A stretch of 64,000 nt of DNA from JACCXG01 sp963785755 (GTDB lineage: Bacteria; Acidobacteriota; Vicinamibacteria; Vicinamibacterales; 2-12-FULL-66-21), in NCBI GenBank assembly GCA_963785755.1, contig CAWAXG010000032.1:175755-239754 (forward strand), given 5' to 3'. The notes beneath the pieces are model-generated. The model saw only the letters and a program-made list of their open reading frames with translations, was not told the DNA's origin and searched no databases. Below, in pieces: positions 26,760 through 37,003 of this stretch; position 1 is the first letter of the stretch, and every line of letters starts with the position of its first letter. Made by a program: the position numbers and the translations under genes.

Positions 26760-29396
26760 ATGCCGATGCGATCGCGAATAGCGGCGGCGATCCGAGGCTG
26801 GCTGCGTCCCGGCGCGCTGGACTCGGAAGTGACCGAGGAGCTGCGGTTTCATCTCGACCATCAGATCCGGAACAACCTCGATGGCGGCATGACGCCCGAC
26901 CAGGCGCGGCGGGCCGCGTACCTGGCCGTGGGCAATATCGACGCGCTGCGTGAAGCGTCGCGGGCCGGCCGGCCGGGCGCCCTGATGCATCAGATCGCCC
27001 GCGACCTCGCGTTCGGAATACGGCTCCTGCGCAGGGCGCCGGGCTTTGCGGCGGTCAGCGCGCTCATCGTCGCGCTCGGGGTCGGCACGACCACTGCCAT
27101 CTTCAGCGTTGTCTACGGCGTCATGCTGCGGCCGCCCGCATTCGGTGACCCCGATCGGATCGTCGCGCTCTGGACCCGCCTTCCGGACGCGCCGCAGCGG
27201 CTCGGGGTGAATCCCGCCGACCATCGCGAGCTGAAGGGCGGCAATACCGTCTTCGAAGATGTCGCGCTCGCCAATGCGCCGCAGAACTTCAACCTCCTTG
27301 GCGCGGGAGAACCCGAGCGCCTGGTCGCCGGACGCCTGTCGTCCAATCTCCTGCCGCTCCTTCGCGTCAATCCCGCGCTCGGCCGTGGCTTCACTGCGGA
27401 CGAGGAGCAGGGCGGCGGCCGCGACCGCGTCGTCCTGCTCAGCGACGGATTGTGGAGGCGGCGGTTCGGCGCCGATCCATCGATTGTCGGCCGCACGATC
27501 AACTTGAGCGGCAATCAATACGACGTCGTCGGCGTGATGCCGCCCGACTTCCGATTCCCCGAGCGCGAGCATCAACTGTGGATCCCTCTCACCTTCGATC
27601 CGAGAGTGATGACCCGGCAGCTGACCAGTTACGGCCATCTCGCGGTGGCACGGCTCAAGCCCGGCGTCGGCTTCGAGCAGGCGCAGCGGGAGCTCGATGC
27701 GCTCGCGAGGCGGCTCGAAGCTCAGTACCCGGCGACGAACCGCGGCGTCCGCCTCGAGGTCGTGCCGGTACTCGAAGAGTCGGTGCGCGGCATCCGGAGA
27801 ACGCTGTACGTGATGCTCACCGCGGTGTCCTGCCTGTTGCTCATCGCGTCCCTGAATCTTGCCAGCCTGCTCGGCACCAGAGCGGCGAGCCGGACGCGAG
27901 AGTTCGCGGTGCGGCTCGCCCTCGGGGCATCGCGTGGACGCCTCACGCTGCAGGCTCTGGCGGAAGTCGCGCCGGTGCTCGCGCTCGGCGGCATCATCGG
28001 CGTTGTGGCGGCCAGGCTCGCGGTCGCGGCGTTCATTCCGGTTGCGCCGGCGGCGTTGCCTCGCGTGGACCTCATCGAGGTCAATGGCGCCGTGCTCGCA
28101 TTCTCGCTGGCCGTCCTCGTGCTCACTGGCCTGGTCGCCGGCGTCCTGCCCACGATGCACGCCTGGCGCGCGACTGTTCCCACCGCCTCGATCGGCGCGC
28201 GATCCGCAACCGGCAGCCGCGGCCAGGCCAGGACGAGGACCGCGCTGATCGTCGCGCAGCTCGCCCTCACCCTTCCGCTGCTCGCCGGCGCGACGGCGCT
28301 GGCGCGAAGCTTTTCGGCGTTGATCAGCGTCGATCCAGGATTCCGCACGGAGCACGTCCTCCGGATGCACATGGCGATCCCGCGAACGAAGTATCAGAGC
28401 GACGAGCAGATCGCCGCCTTCTACAGACGCATCGTCGATCATGTCGGCGCCATCCCCGGGGTGGTCTCCGCCGCCATGGTGAACCGCGTGCCGCTGACCG
28501 CGAACAACATGGTGATGCCAATCGAGTTCGAAGGCGTCGCCGGGCAGCCCATACCATTGCAGTCGCGTTCGGTGACTCCGGCGTACTTCAGCACGATGAG
28601 CATCCCGGTGCGCGACGGGCGAGTCTTCAGCGAAGGCGACAGCGCGAAATCGCCGCTCGTGAGCATCATCGACGAGCGACTGGCGCGCACCCTCTGGCCG
28701 GGGCAGACTGCCGTCGGCAAGCGATTCCGTGTGGCGTTTCCAGGCCAGCCGCCCACGACCGGTGAAATCGTCGGCGTCGTCGGCACCATCCGGCATCGCG
28801 GGCTGGACAGCGACGATGACCGTCAGATCTATTTCAACTACCACCAGTTCACCGACGGACGCATTGCCCTGGTCGTGCGCGGCCGGAGCGAGGTGCGCGC
28901 ACTCACGCCGGCGGTGCTGCAGGCCATCCGTTCGCTCGATCCGGAACAGCCGGTCTATGACGTCAGCACGATGGACGACGTGCTGGAGCGGTCGGCGGCC
29001 GAGCGGTGGCTGAACCTGGCGGTCATCGTCGTGTTCGCGGTGTCGTCGCTGCTGCTGGCCGGCGTCGGGCTGTATGGCGTCATCGCCTACGGCGTGACCG
29101 AGCGCACTCGCGAGTTCGGCTTGCGGATCGCGCTCGGCGCGATGCCGGCCGAGGTGTCGCGGCTCGTCCTTCGCAAGGGTGCGATCCTCGCCGGGATCGG
29201 CGCGGCGCTGGGGCTTGGCGGAGCCGTCGCGCTGGTGCGAGGGATGGCCAGCCTGCTCTACGGCGTGTCGCCGCTCGATCCGGTCACGTTTGCGGCGGCG
29301 GCGGGACTGCTCGTCGTCGTGGCGCTGACCGCGAGCTATTTCCCGGCCAGGCGAGCGGCCCTGAGCGATCCGGCGGGGACGCTCCGCGCGGACTGA
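26760..29396 (+). CDS. Intact ADOP-type FtsX/MacB permease
   Basis: An 878-residue protein, the full family length. The N-terminal ADOP domain (about residues 15-85, LRFHLDHQIRNNLDGGM) is followed by a first transmembrane helix (VSALIVALGVGTTTAIFSVV), a MacB periplasmic core, three helices with TREFAVRLALGASRGRLTL, a second core and the final FtsX domain with TREFGLRIALGAMPAEVSR and LSDPAGTLRAD. The tandem duplication of permease modules in one chain defines the acidobacterial duplicated orphan permeases, whose substrate is unknown and whose ATPase is encoded elsewhere. It is translated right after padR. It is the only undamaged member among six permease loci here. Confidence 0.93.
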   Translation: MPMRSRIAAAIRGWLRPGALDSEVTEELRFHLDHQIRNNLDGGMTPDQARRAAYLAVGNIDALREASRAGRPGALMHQIARDLAFGIRLLRRAPGFAAVSALIVALGVGTTTAIFSVVYGVMLRPPAFGDPDRIVALWTRLPDAPQRLGVNPADHRELKGGNTVFEDVALANAPQNFNLLGAGEPERLVAGRLSSNLLPLLRVNPALGRGFTADEEQGGGRDRVVLLSDGLWRRRFGADPSIVGRTINLSGNQYDVVGVMPPDFRFPEREHQLWIPLTFDPRVMTRQLTSYGHLAVARLKPGVGFEQAQRELDALARRLEAQYPATNRGVRLEVVPVLEESVRGIRRTLYVMLTAVSCLLLIASLNLASLLGTRAASRTREFAVRLALGASRGRLTLQALAEVAPVLALGGIIGVVAARLAVAAFIPVAPAALPRVDLIEVNGAVLAFSLAVLVLTGLVAGVLPTMHAWRATVPTASIGARSATGSRGQARTRTALIVAQLALTLPLLAGATALARSFSALISVDPGFRTEHVLRMHMAIPRTKYQSDEQIAAFYRRIVDHVGAIPGVVSAAMVNRVPLTANNMVMPIEFEGVAGQPIPLQSRSVTPAYFSTMSIPVRDGRVFSEGDSAKSPLVSIIDERLARTLWPGQTAVGKRFRVAFPGQPPTTGEIVGVVGTIRHRGLDSDDDRQIYFNYHQFTDGRIALVVRGRSEVRALTPAVLQAIRSLDPEQPVYDVSTMDDVLERSAAERWLNLAVIVVFAVSSLLLAGVGLYGVIAYGVTERTREFGLRIALGAMPAEVSRLVLRKGAILAGIGAALGLGGAVALVRGMASLLYGVSPLDPVTFAAAAGLLVVVALTASYFPARRAALSDPAGTLRAD

Positions 29397-29462
29397 CGCC
29401 ATTGTCCCGACAGATCCTCGCCCTCGCCGAGTTCCATCTTCCCCGGGGGCTGACGTGACGCC

Positions 29463-30641
29463 TCAAGCCGGCGAAGACATCGCGCGCGCATACGCGGCAG
29501 CGTCATCGGCTGTCGCGATCGCGGATCCGTTGGCCTGCACGAGGTCGAATCGGCGTCCACCTGATCGCGAGCTGGCCTCGGCGAGGTTAGCGACGAACAG
29601 GCTCTTCCATCCCAGGTCTGGATCGAGATCGAACGGCGCCTTTGTCCTGAGGCAATCGACGAAGGCCGAGAGCTCGGCGGCATAGGCCGCGGCGTACCGG
29701 GGGTAGAAGTCAGGATGCCGCGCGGAAGGTCGTGTCATCGGAAACGTCGCATCCTCGATCTGTCGGCCGCGTGCGTCGCCGGCGCCGCTCCACAGGCGTG
29801 CCGTGATGGCCCCGAAATCCCCGACGAATTCGCCGACGTCGATCCGGCCCTCGGTGCCGATCAGCTTGAAGCCGTTGTCGTATCCGGCGCTGTTGATCCG
29901 TGATCCCCAGAGATGGGCGACCGCGCCATCGGGCCACGTGCAGAACGTGTGGACGACGTTGGCGCCCTCGCCGGCGCGGTCGTCATAGTGCGGCGCCGCG
30001 AACCGCAGCGCCTGGACCGAGCACGGCAGCTCGAATCCGTGCACGCTCATGGCCTCGAACACGAGATGAATCGCCATGTCGGCCGTGATGCCGCAGCTCT
30101 GGTAGCCGACCGGTGTCGGGTTCTTGTCCTGCAGGACGTGATGCGACTGCTGGAGCTTGCCGATGCGGCCGGTGGAGAGCCAGGCGAGGGCGGCCCTGGC
30201 GGCCGCGTCGAAGTGCCGCTGAAACCCGACCTGCACGAGTCGATTCGGGCCGTCGCCAAGCCTGCCGCAGAAGTCGGCGGCCTCCGCGATCGAGTTGGCG
30301 AACGGTTTCTCGACGAACACGGGCGTGCCGCGGCCGGTGAAGGCCAGACTGTCGCGGGCGTGGTCCTCGGTGCGCGACGCGATGATCACCCCGTCCAGTC
30401 GCGCCGCAGCCGCCATCCGGTCCGGGTCATCGAACCGCGCGACCCTCGCCATGTCCGCCATGTGCGGCCCACCGACCTCGGTCAGCAGACGGGACGCCGA
30501 CGAGAGCATCGGCCCGTGCCGATCGCCCATCGCGACGAGCTCGATCTCGCCTGCCTGGTGCAGCGCGATCAGGTGCTCGAGGTGAACCTGGCCCATGCGG
30601 CCAACGCCAAACGCGCCGAGTCTCAACCGTCCGTCGTTCAT
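29463..30641 (-). CDS. Cytosolic Gfo/Idh/MocA oxidoreductase, inositol dehydrogenase-like
   Basis: A 392-residue protein without a signal peptide. It begins RLGAFGVGRMGQVHLEHL, the Rossmann motif of the inositol 2-dehydrogenase branch, has the catalytic lysine in TPVFVEKPFANSIAEA, and a C-terminal domain with ITADMAIHLVFEAMSV, where DxxxH carries the usual acid and histidine. It oxidises or reduces a polyol or sugar with NAD(P) in the cytoplasm. It lacks inositol-pathway neighbours. No damage is seen. Confidence 0.85.
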   Translation of the reverse strand: MNDGRLRLGAFGVGRMGQVHLEHLIALHQAGEIELVAMGDRHGPMLSSASRLLTEVGGPHMADMARVARFDDPDRMAAAARLDGVIIASRTEDHARDSLAFTGRGTPVFVEKPFANSIAEAADFCGRLGDGPNRLVQVGFQRHFDAAARAALAWLSTGRIGKLQQSHHVLQDKNPTPVGYQSCGITADMAIHLVFEAMSVHGFELPCSVQALRFAAPHYDDRAGEGANVVHTFCTWPDGAVAHLWGSRINSAGYDNGFKLIGTEGRIDVGEFVGDFGAITARLWSGAGDARGRQIEDATFPMTRPSARHPDFYPRYAAAYAAELSAFVDCLRTKAPFDLDPDLGWKSLFVANLAEASSRSGGRRFDLVQANGSAIATADDAAAYARAMSSPA

Positions 30642-30769
30642 ATGGACGACAGGATAGGCCGAAACCGAATCGCGTCGAAGAGAGGTCAGCTTCGTGTGGC
30701 GCCGGCAGAGCGAGCGGGCGTTCGGCTCAGGTGCGCAGGAACGCCAGCACGTCCTCCCTGATGCGCTCC

Positions 30770-31277
30770 TGCAGCCCTTCGACCCGGAGCACGCCGCGCT
30801 GGCCGAGCTGCCGGCGCTGCGCGCGCTGTCCGTGAGTTGCCTGAACGTCGATGACGAAGGACTGTCGGCGCTGCCGCGGTTTCCGGCGCTGCGCGAGCTG
30901 ATGCCGATGGACGTCCCGGACGAGGGCTACCGGCACATCGCCGGTGTGACCACGCTCGAGTCCCTGGTCCTGATGTATTGTCGCGACACCACGGATCGCG
31001 CCACCGAGCACATCGGCGGTTTGTCACACCTGCACCGGTACTTCGCGAGCTACACGCGGATCACCGATCGCACGCCGGAAATCCTCGGCGGCGTCGAGTC
31101 GCTCGAAGAGGTCACGCTCCATACATGCGCCGGCCTGACGAACCGGGGCATCGCCGCGCTCGCTCGGCTGCCGCGGCTGCGGCGGCTGCGGCGGCTCGAG
31201 GCGTCGGGGATGCCACACGTTACCCGGAGGTGGCGACGGCGTTCGGTCCGGGCGTGCGGGTGGGCATCAGGCCGTGA
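30770..31277 (+). pseudogene. Leucine-rich-repeat protein remnant
   Basis: The frame shows successive repeats: LAELPALRALSVSCLNVDDE, GLSALPRFPALRELM, HIAGVTTLESLVLMYC, HIGGLSHLHRYFASYTRITD and LGGVESLEEVTLHTCAGLTN. At about 31215 the reading moves to the next frame (YPEVATAFGPGVRVGIRP, stop at 31277). The N-terminal half and any start are missing. Just upstream, on the opposite strand, a short reading ends GLQERIREDVLAFLRT, which looks like the tail of a hydrolase, so 30770-30780 may be a junction of two broken genes. Confidence 0.6.
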
Positions 31278-31337
31278 CGGTGCTCGAATCGCCGGACGTG
31301 GCGGCGGGGCATCTCTCGAGGTCGAGACAGGAACCGG

Positions 31338-32915
31338 TCAGCGCCGCAGTACGGGCAAGGCGTACGACACCGCCGCACCAGGCCCGACGGGGAGGTCGAG
31401 CGCCACCCACAATGCCGTCAGCACGGCCCCTCCGAGGTAGAACGCAATGCTCAGCGGGAGCAGCAGCGCGAGCAGAGTCCCCAACCGGAAGTCTGGAATC
31501 CAACGGCGGCAGAAGGTCAGCGTCAGGACGAAGTACGGATTGAGCGGTGAAATCAGGTTGGTGACGGTGTCGCCGACACGATAGGCCGCCGTCGTCATTT
31601 CAGGCGAGATGCCGAGCAGCATCATCATCGGCGCAGCCACCGGCGCCATCGCCGTCCACTTGGCCGAACCGGACGCGATCAGGAAATCCAGCCAGGCCGA
31701 CATGGTGGTCAAGATCGGCAGCAGCAGTGCCGGCGGCGCATGCATCGCTCGCAGCTGGTCCGCGCCAACGATGGCGGTGATCGGCCCCAGGTTCGACCAG
31801 CCGAACATGGCCACGAACTGGGCGGCGAAGAAAACCAGCACCAGATACGGGAGCATGCTCTCGAGGCCGTTGGCCATCATCGCGATGACGTCGCGATGAG
31901 AACGGATGGTGCCGGTCAACGCGCCGTACGCCCAGCCGGTGACGACGAAGAGCAGAAAGAATCCGGGAATCAGTGCGCGAAAGAGCGGCGTCAGGCGCTG
32001 ACCTGGTGCGGCGGCTTCGTCGTACAGCGGCGTGAAGCCCGGGTAGAGCGACAGCGTCGCGAAGAGCGCGACCACACACAGCGCGGCCAGCCCCGCCGCG
32101 CGCAGACCACGCCGTTCCGCCGTCGTGACCTCGGTGGCGTGCCATTCGGCCGCGGCCGGGCGTTCCCCGTGCCAGGGGCCGAGTCGCGGCGCGACGACAC
32201 GGGTCGTGACGATCCAACCCAGCCCGGTGAACACAACGGCGACGCCGATGCTGAACCACCAGTTGCCCACGGGGTTCATGGTCCAGCCTGGCTCGATCAG
32301 CCGCGCTCCCGTTTCGGTGATGCTCAAGACCAGCACGTCGTATTGGCCCGGCAGAAGATTGCCGGCGAGTCCAACGCAGACGCCGGCATAGCCGACCGTG
32401 AGACCGAGTACAGGGTGCCGTCCGGCGGCAGCGAAGATCAGGCCCGCGAGGGGTACGAAGACGATGTAGCCGGCATCGAACGCATGGCACGTCAGCATGC
32501 CGGTCAGCATCACCGCAGGCACGAGCACGCGCGCCGGTACGGCGCGAAGCCCCATCCGCACGAGCGCGACGAACAGGCCGCTGCGATCCGCGACACCCGC
32601 CCCGAGCATGATTGTGAGCGCGATGCCCAGCGGCGCGAAGGCCGCATAGGTGCGCGGGATCTCGGTAATGAGCAGCTGTAGTGACGGCTCCGACCACAGG
32701 CTCTTGACGATCAGCGTCTCGCCGGTGACAGGGTTGACCGCCGACCAGCCAGCGGCCGCACCGGCCGCGGACATCGCCATCAGCACCGCGATCAGGGCGA
32801 CGAAGATCAGGACCGGGTCCGGCAGGGCGTTGCCCAACCGCTCGACGGCGTCAAGGAAGCGATTGCGCTCCTGCTCAGGCTGCGGAAGGACGCCGCCAGA
32901 CACACGCGGGGTCAC
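31338..32915 (-). CDS. AbgT-family transporter
   Basis: About 525 residues and twelve or so transmembrane segments, starting from GTG 32915 (VTPRVSGGVLPQPEQERNRF). Conserved AbgT features are present: ERLGNALPDPVLIFV near the N-terminus, LGAGVADRSGLFVALVR, the LPGQYDVLVLSITE loop, and the late ASGSAKWTAMAPVAAPMMML and GDTVTNLISPLNPYF motifs. Known members carry p-aminobenzoyl-glutamate or export sulfonamides in the inner membrane. Longer upstream in-frame starts run into the promoter of the divergent GNAT gene. Monocistronic. Confidence 0.92.
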   Translation of the reverse strand: MTPRVSGGVLPQPEQERNRFLDAVERLGNALPDPVLIFVALIAVLMAMSAAGAAAGWSAVNPVTGETLIVKSLWSEPSLQLLITEIPRTYAAFAPLGIALTIMLGAGVADRSGLFVALVRMGLRAVPARVLVPAVMLTGMLTCHAFDAGYIVFVPLAGLIFAAAGRHPVLGLTVGYAGVCVGLAGNLLPGQYDVLVLSITETGARLIEPGWTMNPVGNWWFSIGVAVVFTGLGWIVTTRVVAPRLGPWHGERPAAAEWHATEVTTAERRGLRAAGLAALCVVALFATLSLYPGFTPLYDEAAAPGQRLTPLFRALIPGFFLLFVVTGWAYGALTGTIRSHRDVIAMMANGLESMLPYLVLVFFAAQFVAMFGWSNLGPITAIVGADQLRAMHAPPALLLPILTTMSAWLDFLIASGSAKWTAMAPVAAPMMMLLGISPEMTTAAYRVGDTVTNLISPLNPYFVLTLTFCRRWIPDFRLGTLLALLLPLSIAFYLGGAVLTALWVALDLPVGPGAAVSYALPVLRR

Positions 32916-33061
32916 AGGATCACCGGAGAGGGATCGGAACCGGGGTCGATTGTGAAGGCAAGTGAGGGGATTATATACGTGGCAGGCAGTCGGGGCTGGA
33001 GGCGCCTGCCGCCCACCAGTGCTTGTTCGCATCGCCAGGCAGCATCACAATAAGGCGCCCC

Positions 33062-33508
33062 GTGCCACCCGACATCAGAGTGCTCACCGCTGACGACCGC
33101 GCGATCCTCGAGAACACCGCGCACGACGTGTTCGACAACGCCCTCGACCCGGCACTGGTCGCGGAGTTCCTTGGCGACCCCCGGCACCATGTGGCCGTCG
33201 CCATCGACCAGGGCCAGGTCGTCGGCTTCGCGTCGGGCGTGCACTACGTGCATCCCGATAAGCCTGCCGAGCTGTGGATCAACGAAGTCAGCGTCGCGGC
33301 CAGCCATCAGGGCCGCGGCCTCGGCAGGGCCGTCGTCCGCGCGCTGCTGCAGCATGCCCGGCGCGTCGGCTGCCGCGAGGCATGGGTCCTGACCGATCGG
33401 GCCAACAGCGCCGCCATGCGTCTCTACGCATCGACCGGCGGTTCGGAAGCGGAAGGCGATCACGTGATGTTCAACTTCGATCTCGGTCGCGACGGGTCGC
33501 CATCGTGA
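33062..33508 (+). CDS. GNAT-family N-acetyltransferase
   Basis: About 148 residues, starting PPDIRVLTADDRAILENTA from GTG 33062 (AAGG eleven bases upstream). The acetyl-CoA motif is complete: NEVSVAASHQGRGLGRAVVR followed by AWVLTDRANSAAMRLYASTG. It transfers acetyl groups in the cytoplasm; the RANSAAMRLYxxxG signature is close to aminoglycoside 3-N-acetyltransferase-like members but does not prove that substrate. Divergent from the AbgT transporter. Confidence 0.88.
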   Translation: MPPDIRVLTADDRAILENTAHDVFDNALDPALVAEFLGDPRHHVAVAIDQGQVVGFASGVHYVHPDKPAELWINEVSVAASHQGRGLGRAVVRALLQHARRVGCREAWVLTDRANSAAMRLYASTGGSEAEGDHVMFNFDLGRDGSPS

Positions 33509-33589
33509 CACCACTGACGCAGACCCGATATGCGGCCCGTCCGAGCACAGCCCTGGAGCGGTCGTTGCAAACCACGTCGCCAGGCTCTT

Positions 33590-35315
33590 ATGGATGCACC
33601 GTTCCGGAGCTCGCATGACTCTTCCGTGATCCGGAGACCATTTCTGACAGCCCTTGCTGCAGTCTCCGTCCTGCTCGCCGCGACATCGGCCCGTGCACAG
33701 GTCCAGATCGATTGGGATGCCGAAGTGTGCGGCACTCAGTACGAGTCCGCGATCACCACCCTCAGCAACGTGCCACTTCCGAATCGCGACCCATTCGACC
33801 TCGATCGGGCCATGACGCTCTTCCGCTTCAACCGCCAGCGGGAATCGCGGGCCATGCTTGACGCGGCGGCCCGGAAGGTTCGCGGTGCCTGGCGGTGGCG
33901 CCTCCCGCATGACCTGCGCAGCGAGGTTACGCAGGATATCGACGCCTTTCGAGACTGCGTGGCCACGACGAAGCCGGCCCCGCTGGGGACGCTTACCGTT
34001 CGAACACGCGGGATGGATGTCTCCGCGATGACGGTCTCGGTCGACGCGATAGCGATCGGCAGGACCAGCCGCAACGGCACGATCACCGCGCGGGTGCCGT
34101 CGGGTGTCATCCGAGTCACCGCCGAGCGAACGCCCTCCTGGTGGGGCTCCGAGTACGTCTCCATTCGGCCAGGACGCCCGGCGACTGTTTCCATCGCCAT
34201 CGATGATGGCAAGGAAGTGAGCGAGGAGACGCCGCTCGTGCTCGCCGAGGCCGTCGACGACATCGTTCCTGCATCGACCACATCGTTCACGCTGAAGTTC
34301 ATGCGCGCGGGGCGATTGGTGCCCATCGTCAGCATCGAGCAGATCGATCTCGACGATCCCGACGCCAGGTCGATACCCGGCCTGGCCGAGCTGTTTACCG
34401 TCTCTCAGGGCGCCATCCTGGCCAGGAACACGTCCGCGCTGTTCGACGCCCTCGCCGCCGATCTGGATCGAACGATCAGCTTGCTGGTCGTGGCGACCGA
34501 CTCGGCTGAGGTCTTTCACGCCAATCGGATCGCGTTCCGGGTTGGCCGGTCCGGACTAAGCCGTCGCCCTGGCGCCGCCGCCGTCGAATCCGCAGCTTGC
34601 GCTATCCAACATTCAGGTCGGCGTGTCAGTGATGGGGGCCGGCATCGCGGTCGAGCGAGTGTCCGATGCCAGAGGTCGGATCGAGATTGCATCGTTTCCC
34701 CATGGTCCGATCGCCGTCGACTGCGTGGCGGTCTCGGAAGGCCGTTACTACTATGGCGAGGCAATGCTGGTGCACTCGGGTCAGCGTCAGGTGAAGCTGG
34801 TCTTACGTCACGTGTCCGATGTCATCAATGGTGTTCCGGCATTGTCGAACGAGGGACCCGGCGGCGCGGACATTCCCGGGCCTTCGGAGAGTGGCGCCGG
34901 AAGGAAAGCGGCGGAAGCCGTGCTCGAAGTGCCGTCGCGTGGTCGCGACGAGACGATCTCTCGAGTGTCGACGCTCATCGCGCCACCGGGGACGCCCACT
35001 GCGCTGCTGGACTACGAAGTCTCCACGCACGAACGTCGGAGCACATCGGGATTCGACGACTTGTGGGCGCTCTCGGTACTCGGGGCTCGTGGAGAGCGAC
35101 TGTTTCACGTCGTCCGGAACGTCAGCTCGCAGTTTCGGTACCACCCACAATGGCAGATGGACAACACGACAGGCGATCGCGGAGGCCGTCTCGACATCGG
35201 GCACCTGACGGCCGGAGCACCCTTACGCCTGACGCTGGTCGGGACTGCGATCAACATCGGCGACAGCGAATACCCGACTACCGTCCGCGCACAATTAATT
35301 CCGACCGGCCGCTGA
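33590..35315 (+). pseudogene. Large exported protein of unknown family, split by one frameshift
   Basis: A signal peptide (FLTALAAVSVLLAATSARAQ) begins a protein that reads on to VGRSGLSRR near 34565 and then continues in the next frame (LAPPPSNPQLALSNIQVGVS) to a stop at 35315. Together about 575 residues. The first half contains a domain with PEGA-like features (GTLTVRTRGMDVSAMTVSVD, SRNGTITARVPSGVIRVTAE), the second a set of beta-rich segments. I do not recognise the family. One extra base near 34565 explains the split. No operon partner. Confidence 0.6.
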
Positions 35316-35454
35316 AGGCGCCGACGTTCGCTCCTTCCCGCAATCGCCGCGTCTGCTCGCGAAAGGGCGGCGGGCCGAACGTGTGAGAACGACCGGTGTG
35401 CGGACCCGTCCTAGCGAGACGACGAGCGGAGCGAGTCGAGGGGCGAGTCGAAGG

Positions 35455-36385
35455 CTACTCCACACGCAGCACGATTTTCGGATCGAGGCGTGAGGCGCGC
35501 CAGGCCGGAAGCCATGAGGCCAGGGCCGCGATGGCGAGGATCGCGGCCATCGCCGCCGCGAAGGTCATGACATCCGACGGCTGGACCCCGTAGAGCAACG
35601 ACGTCAGCACGCGCGTGAGCCCCAGCGCGGCCGCCATCCCGACCACTGCCCCGCGCCTGCCAGAGAAAGGCCCTGCCTGAGAACGTCGCGAAGGAGTCGC
35701 CCCCGATCGGCGCCGAGCGCGAGGCGGATGCCCAGCTCGCGGCGACGCTCCGCCACCATCGAGGCCAGCACACCGTAGGTGCCGATGGCGGCAAGCGTCA
35801 GGGCCAGCGTCGAGAACAACGCCAGCAGCTGCGATAGGAGACGCGGCCGCCGGATGGACTCGTCGAACACCGTGTCCATCTCGCGCAGGCGCGCCACCGG
35901 AAGCGATGGATCGATGCCCCGCACCACGCCGCCGATGCTCGGCGCCAGCGCGGCCAGGGGCAGCTCCGTACGCGCCACGATGCTCATCGTCGTCGGCGAG
36001 ATCGCCACCCAGCTCTGTGGCGGCGTCGTGAACTGATCCACCAGCACGTAGGCTTCCGCGCCGACCGGCTGCATCGACGCCGGCCTGTTTGACGTCCTTC
36101 GCCACGCCAATGATGGTGAACCAGGGCTTCGTGCTGGCGGGGCGAAGCCGTTGCCCGACAGGCGTGCGTCCGGGCCAGTACGTCCGGGCCAGCGTTTCAT
36201 TGACGATGGCCACGCCGCCATCGGCGTTGGCATCGGTCGACTCGAAGCCGCGGCCCTGGACGATCGCGATGCCCATCGTCTCGAAAAAGCCGGACATCAC
36301 GCGCTGGTATTCGATGGGGATCAGTTCCACGGTCGAGGGGCTGCCGGTAATCTCGGTCTGGTTCCCGAGAAACTGGCGGTAAGAA
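35455..36385 (-). pseudogene. C-terminal part of an ADOP-type permease with frameshifts
   Basis: The reading starts within the second periplasmic core (VELIPIEYQRVMSGFFETMG, RTYWPGRTPVGQRL), changes frame near 36085 and again near 35640, and ends GVQPSDVMTFAAAMAA ... SRLDPKIVLRVE. The loop MVAERRRELGIRLALGADRG is present. The N-terminal two thirds are missing: at about 36385 the sequence turns into the middle of an alpha/beta hydrolase. A dead fragment. Confidence 0.85.
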
Positions 36386-36818
36386 CGGCACCCATCCGCG
36401 CGCCGACCTCCTCGAGCCGTGGCACCAGAGCGGGATCATCGGCAAGCAAGGAGAACAGCGGAGGCTCGTGCGCGATGAGTCCCCGGAAGAGATCGGGACG
36501 CTCGGCGGCCAGCCGCAGCGTGATCGACGCGCCAAACGAGTTCCCGGCCACCCACGCCGGCGCGAGTTCCAGATGCTCGATCAACGCCGCGAGATCGGCG
36601 ACGTCCTCCCGGACGCTGTCTTGTGCGGTCAGGCGCTGGCTCTCGCTGTGACCGCGCCGGTCGTAGGTGAGCACCCGAAACGACTCGGCCAAACGCGGAA
36701 CGACAAGGTCCCAGCTGTGATGGGACACCCAGGACCCGTGGACAAGGACGAGGGGAACTTCACCGGTTCCGCTGAGCTCGTAGAAGATCTGGACGCCGTT
36801 GATGGTTGCTGTTGCCAT
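36386..36818 (-). pseudogene. Alpha/beta hydrolase cut after the nucleophile region
   Basis: From the ATG at 36818 (GGAGGG upstream) the protein reads MATATINGVQIFYELSGTGE, VPLVLVHGSWVSHHSWD, VLTYDRRGHSES and the nucleophile elbow APAWVAGNSFGASITLRLA, then stops resembling a hydrolase after EEVGARMGAVLTA. The C-terminal third with the catalytic acid and histidine is missing, replaced by permease sequence, so it cannot be active. The perfect palindrome at 36856-36877 sits in its promoter region. Confidence 0.8.
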
Positions 36819-36855
36819 GTCACGTCCCTCCGACACGCTTCGAGTTGCAAATCAG

Positions 36856-36877
36856 CAACTCGGTCCGGACCGAGTTG
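36856..36877. promoter_or_regulatory. Perfect 22-base palindrome upstream of the cut hydrolase gene
   Basis: CAACTCGGTCC is followed directly by its reverse complement. Outside it, TTGCAAATCAG and AGGTTTGCGCAA extend the symmetry imperfectly. The site is 38 bases upstream of the hydrolase start codon. The form suits an operator for a dimeric regulator; no regulator gene remains next to it. Confidence 0.55.
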
Positions 36878-37003
36878 AGGTTTGCGCAACATGAGGGCCG
36901 CTGGTCGGCTGCGGCGGCGTTAGCCCGCCGTGTCTCTACGTTGATGCGCGATAGCTCGTCGAAGTGCCCGCTCGACGGCCTTGGCCCGCTGTACGCGACG
37001 GGC

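Noticed and set aside
26610..29402. Very long open frame on the minus strand opposite the intact permease (930 codons)
   Set aside because: It is the complement of a well-supported permease in GC-rich DNA, has no family motif and is rich in Arg, His and Asp as shadow frames are.
33062..33508. Aminoglycoside acetyltransferase (resistance gene)
   Set aside because: The GNAT motif resembles that of 3-N-acetyltransferases but is shared by many GNAT enzymes; no substrate-specific residues support a resistance call.
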